Counted from the stretch's first letter, positions 24,183 to 33,116 are shown. The stretch is 64,000 nt of DNA from Kitasatospora aureofaciens (GCF_001188955.3 NZ_JPRF03000022.1:1-64000), one strand, 5' to 3'. A program made the numbers and translations. Notes: generated by a model from the letters alone, not told the origin.

Positions 24183-26471
24183 GTGGCACAGCCATCCGGG
24201 GAGTTCCGGCAGGAGGCCGCCCGCACCCGCGGCGGCGAACTGGTCTCCGGCGGCCTGCTGGTCGGCGTCGGCGCCCCGGACGGCTCCGAGGCCCGGCCCT
24301 GCCCGGAGGAGTGGCGGCCCCGCCCGCGCCGGATCGAACGCAGTGAGCCCGCCCGCGGCCCGGTCGGGGGCGTCGGCCGCGCCGTCGGCCCGCTCGCCCT
24401 CGGTGCCGGGCCCACCGACCTGCCGCTGCTCGACCGCGAGGCCGACATCGCCGAACTGCTCGGCCTGCTCGCCGAGGGACGCTCGATACGCCTGGTCGGC
24501 CAGGCCGGCTCGGGCCGCAGCACCCTGCTGTCCGCCGTGGCCGAGGCCGCCGCCGACCTCGCCCCCGGCGGCGTCGTCCAGCTCTGCGGACACCGCCGCA
24601 CCGCCGCCGACCTGCTCCAGGACCTCTTCGCGGCCACCCACCACGCCCCCGGCTTCCGGCCCGACCCGGGCCAGCTGGCCGCCCACCTCGCCGGGGTCGG
24701 CGCGGTCGTCGTGATCGACGAGGCCGAGCCGACCGGCGCCGAGCTGGAGGGACTGCTCGCCGCCGCCCCGGGCTGCGCATTCCTGATCTCGGTCGCCCCC
24801 GACAGCCCGCCCCTGCCTGCCGACTCCCGGCTGCGGGACCACCTCGTCGCCGGACTCTCCCGGGCCGCCTGCCTCACCCTCACCGGCCGGCTGGCCGGGC
24901 GGCCCCTGGACGTCGCCGAGAAGGCCTGGGCGGTCGACCTCTGGTTCGAGTCCGAGGGCCTGCCGCTGCGCTTCGTCCAGGCCGCCGCGCTGCTGCGCCA
25001 GCGGGACGTCTCGGTGGACGCGCTGGTCGCCGCCGAGGAGGACCGGCGGGACGTCTTCGGCGCGGTCGACGAGCCCGCCCCCGACCCCGACCCGGCGATC
25101 CGGGAGGACGCGCTGCGGCGCACCGTGCCGCTGCCCTCCGTCGCCGAGACGGCCTCGCCCGCGGTCCGGCTCGCCGAGGGGCTCAGCGAGCCCGCGCAGG
25201 CCGTGCTGAGGCTGGCCGTCGCACTCGGCGGGGAGTGCCCCACCGCGCCGCACCTGCCCGCGCTGATCGACGTCGGCCAGGGCGAGAGCGCACTGGCCGA
25301 ACTCGCCGACGCCGGGCTCGCGGTGTCCATCGGGGGGCACCACCGGCTCACCGCCGGCGCGCTCGAACTGCTCGCCCCGCACTGGCCGGCCCGCGGCTGC
25401 GTCGACGGCGCCGCCCAGCACTTCGCCTGGTGGGTCGGGCACAGCTCGGTGTCCCTGGCGCAGATCGCCGCCGAGGCCGAAGTGCTGATCGGGGTGCTGC
25501 TCGCCGACCGGACCGCCGGGCGGCACGAGGCGGTGGTCCGGCTGGCCCGGGCGGCAGCGCCGGCCCTGGCGCTGTCGCTGCGCTGGGGAGCCTGGGAGAG
25601 GGTGCTGGAGCTCGGGCTGGAAGCGGCCCGGCGGACGGGCTCGACGGTCGACCAGGCCTGGTTCCACCACGAGGCGGGCGTGCACGCGTTCTGCCTCCAG
25701 CAGCCCTCCCGGGCGCTCGCCGAACTGGAGACCGCCCTCACCCTGCGGTCCGCCGCCGGGGAGCAGCGCGGGGTCGCCGCCGCGCTGCGGATGCTCGACC
25801 TGCTGCGCGCCGACGGCCGACAGCTGGCGGCCGCCGCGCCCGCCGCGGCGGCGCCGGGGCGCGGGCCGGTGATCCGCAAGATCGCGGCCCGGGTGCCGGC
25901 CAAACTGAAGGCCCGCACCGGGAAGCGGCGGCGGGTGGTGGTGGCCTCGGCGGCCGTGCTCACCTTCGGGGTGCTCGGGACGGCGGTGGCGATGAGCCTC
26001 ACCGGGCCCGACGAGCACCGGGGGAACGACCCGCACGGGCGGCTGGACCAGGTCGGCGACACCGGCAACGCGCCGATGCCGCAGCCGTCCGCCGACCACA
26101 GCCCGGGCGGCGCGGCCGGGACGGCCGGTGCCGAGCCGGGCAGCCCGGCGGGGACGGAGACCGCTCCGGAGCCCTCGGCGAGCGGCAGCGCGTCGCACTC
26201 GCCGAGCGCCTCGCCGTCGAAGCGACCGAGCTCCTCGCCGGGCGCCACCGGGTCGCAGGCCCCGCAGCCGACCCAGCCGCCGGTTCAGCAGCCGGAGCAG
26301 CCGCCGGGCGGCACGGCGGGCGGGGGCAGCGCTCATCCCGGCGGCGGGACCAGCACCTCGCCCTCGGCGACCCCGTCCACGAGCGCGCCCACGCCGACAC
26401 CGACCCAGGCGCAGACCACGTCGGCCACTCCGAGCGGCACGGCGAGCCCGTCGACGAGCTCGCCGCGCTGA
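24183..26471 (+). CDS. Large P-loop NTPase-like membrane protein with Ser/Pro/Thr-rich outer tail
   Basis: 762 residues of unknown function. After a disordered N-terminus, a nucleotide-binding region has P-loop VGQAGSGRSTLL (near residues 103-114) and a Walker B-like AVVVIDEAEP (near 174). An Ala/Leu-rich helical region follows that resembles the winged-helix and TPR parts of STAND-type ATPases. A basic patch (KARTGKRRR) precedes one membrane helix (about 584-605, VASAAVLTFGVLGTAVAMSL). The ~150-residue outer tail is rich in Ser, Thr, Pro and Gly. Topology implies a cytoplasmic ATPase and an extracellular stalk. GTG 24183 follows GCGGAG. It ends four bases before the convergent nucS. Confidence 0.75.
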   Translation: MAQPSGEFRQEAARTRGGELVSGGLLVGVGAPDGSEARPCPEEWRPRPRRIERSEPARGPVGGVGRAVGPLALGAGPTDLPLLDREADIAELLGLLAEGRSIRLVGQAGSGRSTLLSAVAEAAADLAPGGVVQLCGHRRTAADLLQDLFAATHHAPGFRPDPGQLAAHLAGVGAVVVIDEAEPTGAELEGLLAAAPGCAFLISVAPDSPPLPADSRLRDHLVAGLSRAACLTLTGRLAGRPLDVAEKAWAVDLWFESEGLPLRFVQAAALLRQRDVSVDALVAAEEDRRDVFGAVDEPAPDPDPAIREDALRRTVPLPSVAETASPAVRLAEGLSEPAQAVLRLAVALGGECPTAPHLPALIDVGQGESALAELADAGLAVSIGGHHRLTAGALELLAPHWPARGCVDGAAQHFAWWVGHSSVSLAQIAAEAEVLIGVLLADRTAGRHEAVVRLARAAAPALALSLRWGAWERVLELGLEAARRTGSTVDQAWFHHEAGVHAFCLQQPSRALAELETALTLRSAAGEQRGVAAALRMLDLLRADGRQLAAAAPAAAAPGRGPVIRKIAARVPAKLKARTGKRRRVVVASAAVLTFGVLGTAVAMSLTGPDEHRGNDPHGRLDQVGDTGNAPMPQPSADHSPGGAAGTAGAEPGSPAGTETAPEPSASGSASHSPSASPSKRPSSSPGATGSQAPQPTQPPVQQPEQPPGGTAGGGSAHPGGGTSTSPSATPSTSAPTPTPTQAQTTSATPSGTASPSTSSPR

Positions 26472-26475
26472 CCGG

Positions 26476-27135
26476 TCAGAACAGCTTGAGCTTGTCGTCG
26501 TCGATGCCGCGCAGCTCGTCGTAGTCCAGCACCACGCAGCCGATGCCCCGGTCGATGGCCAGGACGCGGGCCTGGGGCTTGATCTCCTGCGCGGCGAAGA
26601 TGCCCTTGACCGGGGCCAACAGCGGGTCCCGGTTGAGGAGTTCGAGGTAGCGGGTGAGCTGTTCCACGCCGTCGATCTCGCCGCGGCGCTTGATCTCGAC
26701 GGCGACCGTGGCGCCGTCGGCGTCGCGGCAGAGGATGTCGACCGGGCCGATGGCGGTCGGGTACTCGCGGCGGATCAGCGACCAGCCGGCACCGAGCACC
26801 TCCATCCGGTCCGCGAGCAGCTCCTGGAGGTGTGCCTCGACGCCGTCCTTGATCAGGCCGGGATCCACCCCGAGTTCGTGGGAGGAGTCGTGAAGCACCT
26901 CCTCCAGCGTGATGATGAGCTTCTCGCCGGCCTTGTTCTCCACCGTCCAGACCCCGTCGGCCTCCTTGAGGGCGCACGGCGGGGACATCCAGTTGAGCGG
27001 CTTGTAGGCGCGGTCGTCGGCGTGGATGCTGACGCTGCCGTCGGCCTTGACCAGGATGAGCCTGGTGGCGGAGGGCAGATGGGCGGAGAGCCGACCGGCA
27101 TAGTCGACTGAGCAGCGGGCAATTACGAGACGCAC
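26476..27135 (-). CDS. nucS: Mismatch-specific endonuclease NucS (EndoMS)
   Basis: Nuclease of the actinobacterial non-canonical mismatch repair pathway, which replaces MutS/MutL; it cleaves both strands at mismatches and acts with the sliding clamp. The 219-residue product has an N-terminal DNA-binding beta domain ([33 protein letters not shown]) and a RecB-like nuclease domain with [25 protein letters not shown] and EQLTRYLE. Start is GTG at 27135, matching the usual [16 protein letters not shown] beginning; longer upstream frames are not coding. The C-terminal DDDKLKLF resembles the tail thought to contact the clamp. Confidence 0.96.
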   Translation of the reverse strand: MRLVIARCSVDYAGRLSAHLPSATRLILVKADGSVSIHADDRAYKPLNWMSPPCALKEADGVWTVENKAGEKLIITLEEVLHDSSHELGVDPGLIKDGVEAHLQELLADRMEVLGAGWSLIRREYPTAIGPVDILCRDADGATVAVEIKRRGEIDGVEQLTRYLELLNRDPLLAPVKGIFAAQEIKPQARVLAIDRGIGCVVLDYDELRGIDDDKLKLF

Positions 27136-27327
27136 GGTCGACCACGCTAGCCCACCGGGGCCAGTTGATGCGATTCCGAGACGACCGGGTGAAGAAAGCG
27201 CGAACGCAGCCAACCATGGAGGTTCGGCGGGCCCGCCGCCGCTCCCCGCGCTCTGGCGTACGCCCCCCAAGGCCGCTACGTTGTGTGACGGTACGGATGC
27301 GGGGTCGCTGTCAACGGGGATGGAGAC

Positions 27328-27346
27328 GTCAGATGAACGATCTGAC
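27328..27346 (+). promoter_or_regulatory. Inverted repeat overlapping a start codon
   Basis: GTCAGAT - GAACG - ATCTGAC, perfect 7-bp arms with a 5-nt loop. The ATG of the small open frame (27333) lies in the left arm and loop. It could be an operator or an RNA hairpin that hides the start codon. Confidence 0.45.
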
Positions 27347-27440
27347 TGGATCAGGCCAATCTGGTGCACCACTGCGTATTTCCGGAGCAATCCCAAGGAA
27401 TGACCAGCCTGCTTCGCCGTTGACTGCCACGCTGTTCTGA
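27333..27440 (+). CDS. Possible small protein (35 residues)
   Basis: Short open frame beginning [14 protein letters not shown] and ending SPLTATLF, with GGAG seven bases before the ATG. Its codons are not GC3-rich, unlike every other gene in the window. It is therefore either not translated, foreign, or a leader-type peptide under other constraint. No family is recognised. Confidence 0.25.
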   Translation: MNDLTGSGQSGAPLRISGAIPRNDQPASPLTATLF

Positions 27441-27623
27441 CGCGGTCGGTGTTCAGGACGTCACGTCCCGTGGCGCCGCCTGCCTTCGCAAAGGTGCCGG
27501 AAACCCCCGTTCCACGTCCCACGGTGTTCCGGACACCGCCTGCGATTCGCCCACCCTCACTGTGAGCTTGGACTACGCATGACCACCCGGGCGCCGCGCG
27601 GGTGGACCGCGAGAGGAGAATCC

Positions 27624-28016
27624 ATGTCGCTCGACGTCTCACCGGCCCTGCTGGAGAAGGCCGAGCGGGGCGAGGTCGACGAGCGGGAATTCGTCGACTG
27701 CGTCCGCGTCTCGCTGCCCTACGCCTGGGACCTGATCAGCTCGCTGGTCGCCCAGGCGAAGGTCGACGGCACCGACTTCGCCGACAACCAGGTACCGCCG
27801 CCCAGCGAGCAGGCCCGCGGCCAGCTGCTGCGCGCTCTGGCCAGCGATGCCATCCGGGGCGCCCTGCAGCGCCACTTCGGCGTCCGGCTGGCGTTCCAGA
27901 ACTGTCACCGGGTGGCGGTGTTCCTGCCGTCGGAGGCCAATGCGGCGCGGTACGACCGCTTCACCTCCGTCCGGGAGCAGCTGCTCAACCAGTCCGAGGA
28001 GCTGCGGGACTGCTGA
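27624..28016 (+). CDS. SCO5389-like conserved protein
   Basis: 130-residue soluble protein conserved in streptomycetes, of unknown function. It begins [20 protein letters not shown] and ends [12 protein letters not shown]. It is largely alpha-helical and acidic, with no membrane segment or catalytic motif. ATG 27624 follows GAGAGGAGAATCC; the earlier ATG at 27579 in frame lacks a ribosome-binding site. It is convergent with the luciferase-like oxidoreductase gene, with a strong hairpin in between. Confidence 0.82.
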   Translation: MSLDVSPALLEKAERGEVDEREFVDCVRVSLPYAWDLISSLVAQAKVDGTDFADNQVPPPSEQARGQLLRALASDAIRGALQRHFGVRLAFQNCHRVAVFLPSEANAARYDRFTSVREQLLNQSEELRDC

Positions 28017-28026
28017 CCCGTCCGGT

Positions 28027-28067
28027 GCCGCCCGCCCCGTCCCCCGGTGCGGGGGAGGGGCGGCGGC
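28027..28067. terminator. Bidirectional hairpin between convergent genes
   Basis: GC-only stem: GCCGCCCGCCCCGTCCCCC (28027-28045) faces GGGGGAGGGGCGGCGGC (28051-28067) with a bulge. It lies in the 89-bp gap between two stop codons. Confidence 0.65.
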
Positions 28068-28105
28068 CCGGGAGCGGCACGCCCCGCTCGACCCGGCCCG
28101 CGGCG

Positions 28106-29416
28106 TCAACCCAGCTGCGGCAGCACCTCGGAGCCCAGCCGGGCGATGTTGTGCAGGGTCGCCTCGCGGTCGCCGCTGCCCTCCGCGAGCAGCGCGAACC
28201 GCCGGATTCCGGTGCGCTCGGCGGTGGCCAGCAGCCGGTCGGCGCACTGCTTCGGCGTGCCCACCGCGTGCAGGTCGCAGAGGAGTTCGGTGTACTGGTG
28301 CGGGTCGCGCATCTTGCGCTCACGGCCGTCCACGGTGCGGTGGGCGCCCAGCCCGTACTCGAACCAGCCCGGCATCGCGTTCAGCAGGGTGGCCCTGGCG
28401 GCCGCGGTGCGGTCGTCCACCTGGGCCACTCCGGCCGCGACGTGCTGGCGGGTCACCCGGCGCAGTTGCTCCTCGCCGCGCCCGGCGGCCAGCCAGGCGG
28501 TGCGGTAGAGCTCCAGCATCCGCAGCTTGTCGTCGTCGCCGGAGTGCATGCCGAGCAGCATCGGCAGGCCGCGCTCGGCGGCCAGCTTCACCCCGCCCGG
28601 GGAGGTGCAGGCGACCACGACCGGCGGGCCGGCCACCGGCCGTCCGGCGGTGGTGAGTTCCTCGCCCAGCCCCTCGGTGTCCTGGCGCTGGCGGGGGAAG
28701 CGCACCGGGCCGGACGGGTCGTCCAGGCCGAGCCAGCTGCCCAGGTCCGGACGGCGCAGCGATTCGGTGGCCTGCGGCACCACCGGCACCTCGGGGAAGT
28801 TGAACTGGGGGCCGTCCGCGCCCACCCGGGAGCCGCGCAGCCAGCGCAGCAGCAGGTCCAGCCGCTCCGGGAAGCCCTTCTCGAAGGCGTCCACACCGCT
28901 GCCGAACACGTCCAGGTCGATCCACGGCCCGCCGCGGCCCACCCCGAGCGTGAAGCGCCCGCCGGAGGTGAGGTGCAGCAGCGCGGCCTGCTCGCCGAGC
29001 GCCACCGGGTGGCTGGTGGAGAGCACGCTGACGGCCGTGCCGATGCCGATCCGGCGGGTGCGGCCGAGCAGCAGTGCGGCGAGGGTCGCGGCGTTCGGGC
29101 AGACCCCGTACGGGACGAAGTGGTGCTCGGCCAGCCAGACGCTGTCCAGGCCCGCGCGTTCGGCCTCGACGGAGGCCCGGACGGTGCGCTCCAGCGCCTC
29201 GCCGTGGCTCTGCCCGGGGAACTGGGCGGACAGCAGGAACGCGCCGACCCGGACCGGGGCGGTGTCCGGCGGCAGTGCGCCGGCGCGCTGGGCGGCGGTC
29301 AGCGGCTCGCCCGCGACGGCGGTCAGCGGCGGGGCGGAGGTCAGCGTCGGGCCGGGGGCTGGCGGCCGTACGCCGACGGGTCGGCGGGTCTCGGCGCGCG
29401 GGCTGGTCTTGGTCAT
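28106..29416 (-). CDS. LLM-class flavin-dependent oxidoreductase
   Basis: Luciferase-like monooxygenase family (TIM barrel using FMNH2 or F420), 436 residues. Recognisable are RVGAFLLSAQFPGQSHGEAL, GLDSVWLAEHHFVPYGVCPN, RIGIGTAVSVLSTSHPVALG and GRFTLGVGRGGPW. The start is ATG 29416 with GAGGAGG nine bases upstream; a longer in-frame start at 29500 has no such site. The N-terminal ~55 residues are Pro/Ala-rich and outside the family domain. Substrate unknown; no pathway neighbours help. Confidence 0.9.
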   Translation of the reverse strand: MTKTSPRAETRRPVGVRPPAPGPTLTSAPPLTAVAGEPLTAAQRAGALPPDTAPVRVGAFLLSAQFPGQSHGEALERTVRASVEAERAGLDSVWLAEHHFVPYGVCPNAATLAALLLGRTRRIGIGTAVSVLSTSHPVALGEQAALLHLTSGGRFTLGVGRGGPWIDLDVFGSGVDAFEKGFPERLDLLLRWLRGSRVGADGPQFNFPEVPVVPQATESLRRPDLGSWLGLDDPSGPVRFPRQRQDTEGLGEELTTAGRPVAGPPVVVACTSPGGVKLAAERGLPMLLGMHSGDDDKLRMLELYRTAWLAAGRGEEQLRRVTRQHVAAGVAQVDDRTAAARATLLNAMPGWFEYGLGAHRTVDGRERKMRDPHQYTELLCDLHAVGTPKQCADRLLATAERTGIRRFALLAEGSGDREATLHNIARLGSEVLPQLG

Positions 29417-29701
29417 CCTGGGGGCCTCCTCGGGTGCACGCAGGGTCTGCGGGCCCCGCCTGTCCCCTCGTGGGTATCCGATGTCATGTGCCAATGGCAC
29501 GCTGAACCCCGAATTTCCCCGATGATCGGGTGGATCTCGGCAAAAACACCGGACGGTCGGCCGAAGCCGTGATAGAGGCCCGGGAGACGGACCACCGGGC
29601 GGGGCCCGCCCCTCGGGCCCCTGCCCGGGGCCGCCGCGGCCCGATCCGGCCAGGCCCTAGGCTGGAAAGACTTCGAGCCCCCGGAAGAGAGGCAGTCCGC
29701 C

Positions 29702-30025
29702 GTGCCCCGCCGCAACCGGATCAAGAGCGCCGCCAGCCGCGAGAGCGCAGAGCCGGCCGCCGCCCCGCTCGGCGGATCGTTGCGCCGTACCGAGAACTAC
29801 CAGGGCGACGACTGGGTGGTGCAGACGGTCGCGGGCACCTCGGGGCGGTTCTACCGCTGCCCGGGCTGCGACCAGGAGATCCCGCCCGGCATGGGCCACG
29901 TGGTGGCCTGGCCGATGCACGGCGGCGGGGTGGACGACCGGCGGCACTGGCACCGGGCGTGCTGGGGAGCGCGGGAGCGCCGGGCCTCCAACGTCCTGCG
30001 AGGCCGCGGCGCTCCGCGGTACTGA
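29702..30025 (+). CDS. Small zinc-ribbon-like conserved protein
   Basis: 107 residues with a basic N-terminus (PRRNRIKSAASRES) and a core FYRCPGCDQEIPPGMGHVVAWP followed by RRHWHRACWGARERR. The CPGC and HWHRAC elements can form one zinc site. Orthologues in streptomycetes are often labelled ATP/GTP-binding protein, which nothing in this sequence supports. GTG 29702 with AGAGAGG upstream. Convergent with the ABC permease gene. Confidence 0.75.
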   Translation: MPRRNRIKSAASRESAEPAAAPLGGSLRRTENYQGDDWVVQTVAGTSGRFYRCPGCDQEIPPGMGHVVAWPMHGGGVDDRRHWHRACWGARERRASNVLRGRGAPRY

Positions 30026-30046
30026 CGCGCTACGGCCCGAACTCCC

Positions 30047-30814
30047 TCAGGCGTCGCGGCTCTTGAGCACCAGCGCACCGCCGACCAGGGCAGCCACGGT
30101 CCACGCCAGGCAGATGGTGAAGCCCGCCCACGGCCCGTACGGCTGGCCGTTCTGCTCGTACACCAGCAGCATTCGCGAACCGGCGTAGTCGGGGAAGTAG
30201 TGGGCCAGGGTCTTGACCTTCGGCACCGCCGAGAGGATCGGCGAGAGCAGGAAGAAGAACGGCACCAGCACGCCCAGCGCGAGCGTCTGGTTGTGCAGCA
30301 TGGCGGTGACACCGGCCGAGAACAGGCAGATCATCGTCAGGTAGAGCGCGGCACCGAGCACCGCGCGCAGCACGTTCGGCTCGCTCAGGCTGGTGGAGTG
30401 CGAGCCCAGCAGCGCCTGGCCGACGAAGAAGGTGACGAAGGCGGTCACCAGCGAGACCGCGAGGGCCAGCGCGCCGAGCACCACCGTCTTGCCGGCGAGC
30501 AGGGTGCCGCGCTGGGGGACGGCGGCCAGGGTGGCCCGGATCATGCCGCTGCTGTACTCGTTGCCGATCGCCAGCACGCCGAAGACGATGATGGCCAGTT
30601 CGCCGAGCATGATGCCGGAGAAGGCCGTGCCGGTGGCGTCGAACGGGCTCTGGTCGTGGCGCCGGAACTCGGTGAAGTTGTTGTTGGTGAGCAGGGACAG
30701 CAGCGCGCCGATGCCCACGGTGACCACGAAGGCCAGCGCGAGGGTCCAGACCGTGGAGCGGACGCTGCGGATCTTCGTCCACTCGGAGCGCAGGATCGCC
30801 GGGAAGGACGCCAT
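30047..30814 (-). CDS. ABC transporter permease
   Basis: Membrane part of an ABC-2-type exporter, 255 residues with six hydrophobic segments (for example TVWTLALAFVVTVGIGALL, LGELAIIVFGVLAIGNEYSS, LALAVSLVTAFVTFFVGQAL). The NEYSSGMIRATLAAVPQR loop is typical of the family. ATG 30814 follows GCAGGAGGAGAA; the gene starts one base after the ATPase stop, so the two are co-translated. Exported substrate unknown. Confidence 0.9.
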   Translation of the reverse strand: MASFPAILRSEWTKIRSVRSTVWTLALAFVVTVGIGALLSLLTNNNFTEFRRHDQSPFDATGTAFSGIMLGELAIIVFGVLAIGNEYSSGMIRATLAAVPQRGTLLAGKTVVLGALALAVSLVTAFVTFFVGQALLGSHSTSLSEPNVLRAVLGAALYLTMICLFSAGVTAMLHNQTLALGVLVPFFFLLSPILSAVPKVKTLAHYFPDYAGSRMLLVYEQNGQPYGPWAGFTICLAWTVAALVGGALVLKSRDA

Positions 30815-30815
30815 C

Positions 30816-31850
30816 TCAGTTCTCCTCCTGCCGCACCGCCGCGGGCGGCCGGTTGCCGTCCGCCTTCCAGCCCGCGCCCCAGCCGCCGCCCGGCGCACCT
30901 GGCGCGCCGGGCGCACCGCTCGTACCGGGCGCGCCCCGGCCCGGGCCGTCGCCCGCGTGGTACTCCACCGAGTCCGCCGTCATCTGCATGAACGCCTCCT
31001 CCAACGAGGCCTGCTGCGGGCTGAGTTCGTGCAGTACCACGCCGTGCGAGGCGGCCAGCTCGCCGAGGGCCGCGAGGTCGCCGTCGACCACCTCGCAGGA
31101 GCCGTCCGGTCCCGGCTCGTGCCGCAGGCCGGCCCCGGCCAGGACGTCCAGCAGGCGCTCGGGCTGGGGGCTGCGCAGCCGTACGGCGGAGCGGGAGTTG
31201 CGCCGGATGAACTCCGACATCGGCAGGTCGGCGAGCAGCCGGCCCTTGCCGATGACCACCAGGTGGTCGGCGGTGACGGCCATCTCGCTCATCAGGTGGG
31301 AGGAGACGAAGACCGTCCGGCCCTCGCCGGCGAGGCGCTTCATCAGGTTGCGGATCCAGAGGATGCCCTCCGGGTCCAGACCGTTGACCGGCTCGTCGAA
31401 CATGACGATCTCCGGGTCGCCGAGCAGCGCCGAGGCGATGCCCAGGCGCTGCCCCATGCCGAGCGAGAAGCCACGGGCCCGCTTGCGGGCGACCGGGGTG
31501 AGGCCGACCAGGCCCAGCACCTCGTCCACCCGGCGCTCGGGGATCCGGTTGCTCTGGGCGAGCCAGAGCAGGTGGTCGCGGGCGGTGCGGCCGGGGTGGA
31601 CGGCCTTGGCCTCCAGGAGGGCGCCGATCTTCTTGAGCGGTTCGCTGAGCTGCCCGTAGCGTCTGCCGTCGATGGTGACCCTGCCACCGGTCGGTCGGTC
31701 CAGGTCGAGGATCATGCGCATGGTGGTGGACTTCCCCGCGCCGTTGGGGCCGAGGAAGCCGGTGACCACCCCCGGGGGAACGGTGAAGCTGAGCCGGTCC
31801 ACCGCGAGCGTCTTGCCATAACGTTTTGTCAGGTCGTGCAACTCGATCAT
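30816..31850 (-). CDS. ABC transporter ATP-binding protein
   Basis: ATPase partner of the downstream permease, 344 residues. Walker A FLGPNGAGKSTT, signature FSLGMGQRLGIA, Walker B EIVMFDEPVNGLDPEG, and H-loop FVSSHLMSEM. The order ATPase then permease and the DrrA-like architecture suggest drug or small-molecule export. The C-terminal ~35 residues are a collagen-like Gly-Ala-Pro stretch (GAPGTSGAPGAPGAPGGG) that is probably disordered. Confidence 0.93.
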   Translation of the reverse strand: MIELHDLTKRYGKTLAVDRLSFTVPPGVVTGFLGPNGAGKSTTMRMILDLDRPTGGRVTIDGRRYGQLSEPLKKIGALLEAKAVHPGRTARDHLLWLAQSNRIPERRVDEVLGLVGLTPVARKRARGFSLGMGQRLGIASALLGDPEIVMFDEPVNGLDPEGILWIRNLMKRLAGEGRTVFVSSHLMSEMAVTADHLVVIGKGRLLADLPMSEFIRRNSRSAVRLRSPQPERLLDVLAGAGLRHEPGPDGSCEVVDGDLAALGELAASHGVVLHELSPQQASLEEAFMQMTADSVEYHAGDGPGRGAPGTSGAPGAPGAPGGGWGAGWKADGNRPPAAVRQEEN

Positions 31851-31942
31851 TGGCGCTCCCTTACTCGCTGTCAGGCTAGGACAAAGCAGATAGGGCGGCC
31901 CGCTGAGTGGGCCTGCCGGGCCCGCCCGAATACGGTGGGCGC

Positions 31943-32014
31943 ATGAGCGAGCGAATCATCGAGAGGTGCGCGTTGGGTCATGCCCCTGCCGAGCGAAGCG
32001 AGGTGAGCGCATGA
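31943..32014 (+). CDS. Possible 23-residue leader peptide upstream of the hydrolase
   Basis: Open frame starting MSERIIERCALGH and ending AERSEVSA. Its TGA (32012-32014) overlaps the hydrolase ATG (32011) as ATGA. No ribosome-binding site better than GGTGGGC is seen before its ATG. The overlap could couple translation of the hydrolase, or be chance in a GC-rich sequence. Confidence 0.3.
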   Translation: MSERIIERCALGHAPAERSEVSA

Positions 32015-32808
32015 GTCGGCTCCCCTCCACAGTGTCCGTCCGCGAGAGCGGTAGCGGAACACCCCTCGTGCTCCTGCACGCCTTTCCGTTGAACGCCTCG
32101 ATGTGGTCCGCCCAGCTGGACGCGCTGCCCGGGCCGACCGGGGACGAGGCCCGGGTGCTCGCCCCCGACCAGCGGGGTTTCGGGGGCACCGAGCTGGGTG
32201 CGGACGAGCCCTCGCTGGACCTGGTCGCCGACGACCTGGCGCTGCTCCTGGACGCGGCCGGGATCGACCGCGCGGTGGTCGGCGGGCTCTCGATGGGCGG
32301 CTACGTGGCACTCGCCTTCGCCCGCCGCCACCCGGACCGGCTGGCCGGGCTGCTGCTGTCCAACACCCGGGCCACCGCCGACACCGACGCCGCCCGGGCC
32401 AACCGGGAGCGGATCGCCGCCGCCGTCACCGCCCGGGACAGCGTCCAGCTGCTGCTGGACGAACGGGTGGCCGCCGGACAGCTCGGGCCCGACTCCCAGC
32501 ACCTGGTGGAGCGGGTGCAGGCGATGGTGGCCGCCGCCCCGCCCGCCGCCGTCGCGTGGGCCCAGCGGGCCATGGCGGCCCGTCCGGACTCGCTGGACGT
32601 ACTGGCCGGGCTCCGGGTGCCGCTCGCGGTGGTCGCGGGCGCCCTGGACGCCCTGGCGCCACTGGAGGAGGCCGAACGGATGGTCCAGGCCGGTCCGGAC
32701 GCCGAGCTGACCGTCGTCCCCGGCGTGGGCCACCTCAGCGCCCTGGAGTCCCCGGGGGCGTTCGACGCCGCCGTCCGCCGGCTGCTCGCCCGGGTGGCCG
32801 CCGGATGA
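32011..32808 (+). CDS. Alpha/beta hydrolase
   Basis: 265-residue hydrolase. Oxyanion-type motif LVLLHAFPLNASMW, nucleophile elbow GLSMGGYVALAF (Ser), a later Asp in VVAGALDALAPLEE, and the catalytic His in VPGVGHLSALESPGAF complete the triad. It resembles the family of 3-oxoadipate enol-lactonase-like and general esterase hydrolases. Substrate unknown. The ATG at 32011 was chosen for the match to the family N-terminus. Stop overlaps the next gene as ATGA. Confidence 0.9.
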   Translation: MSRLPSTVSVRESGSGTPLVLLHAFPLNASMWSAQLDALPGPTGDEARVLAPDQRGFGGTELGADEPSLDLVADDLALLLDAAGIDRAVVGGLSMGGYVALAFARRHPDRLAGLLLSNTRATADTDAARANRERIAAAVTARDSVQLLLDERVAAGQLGPDSQHLVERVQAMVAAAPPAAVAWAQRAMAARPDSLDVLAGLRVPLAVVAGALDALAPLEEAERMVQAGPDAELTVVPGVGHLSALESPGAFDAAVRRLLARVAAG

Positions 32809-33116
32809 GCCCGGACGCGGCCGGCTGGGACTTCTCGGCCCTGGAGGTGACCGGCCGGATGCCGGTGACGAACCGCGGCGAGGGGCTGGTGGAGCTGACC
32901 CTGGAGCCGCTCGGCGAGGACTACTGGCTGCGCCCCGGGGAGACCTTCATCGTCACCTCGTACGGCGACCACGGGTCCGGACACCCGTTCGAGGTGCAGT
33001 ACTGGCCCGACTCCGTGTCGGTCTGGTGCACCTCCTGGTTCGGCACCGTCTCGGACGACGAGGGCAACCAGCTCAGCAGCGGGCACCAGCGGCCCGACGG
33101 CGCCTACCCCCGCTGA
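32805..33116 (+). CDS. Conserved hypothetical protein, co-translated with the hydrolase
   Basis: 103 residues, acidic, soluble, probably beta-rich: MPVTNRGEGLVELTLEPLGE, YWLRPGETFIVTSYGD, SVWCTSWFGTVSDDEGNQL. Start ATG 32805 overlaps the hydrolase stop by four bases. No family or function recognised. A 16-bp terminator follows. Confidence 0.75.
   Translation: MSPDAAGWDFSALEVTGRMPVTNRGEGLVELTLEPLGEDYWLRPGETFIVTSYGDHGSGHPFEVQYWPDSVSVWCTSWFGTVSDDEGNQLSSGHQRPDGAYPR

Larger units (their letters stand above)
27136..27623. other. Divergent intergenic region nucS / SCO5389-like gene
   Basis: 488 bp between two divergent genes. It contains an unusually AT-rich island (about 27290-27440) with a perfect inverted repeat at 27328-27346 and a 35-codon open frame (27333-27440). 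The remaining sequence presumably holds the two promoters; I could not assign them. Confidence 0.5.

Noticed and set aside
26476..27642. Longer minus-strand frame upstream of nucS as an N-terminal extension
   Set aside because: The NucS family begins [16 protein letters not shown] at 27135, and the extra codons run through an AT-rich intergenic region without coding bias.
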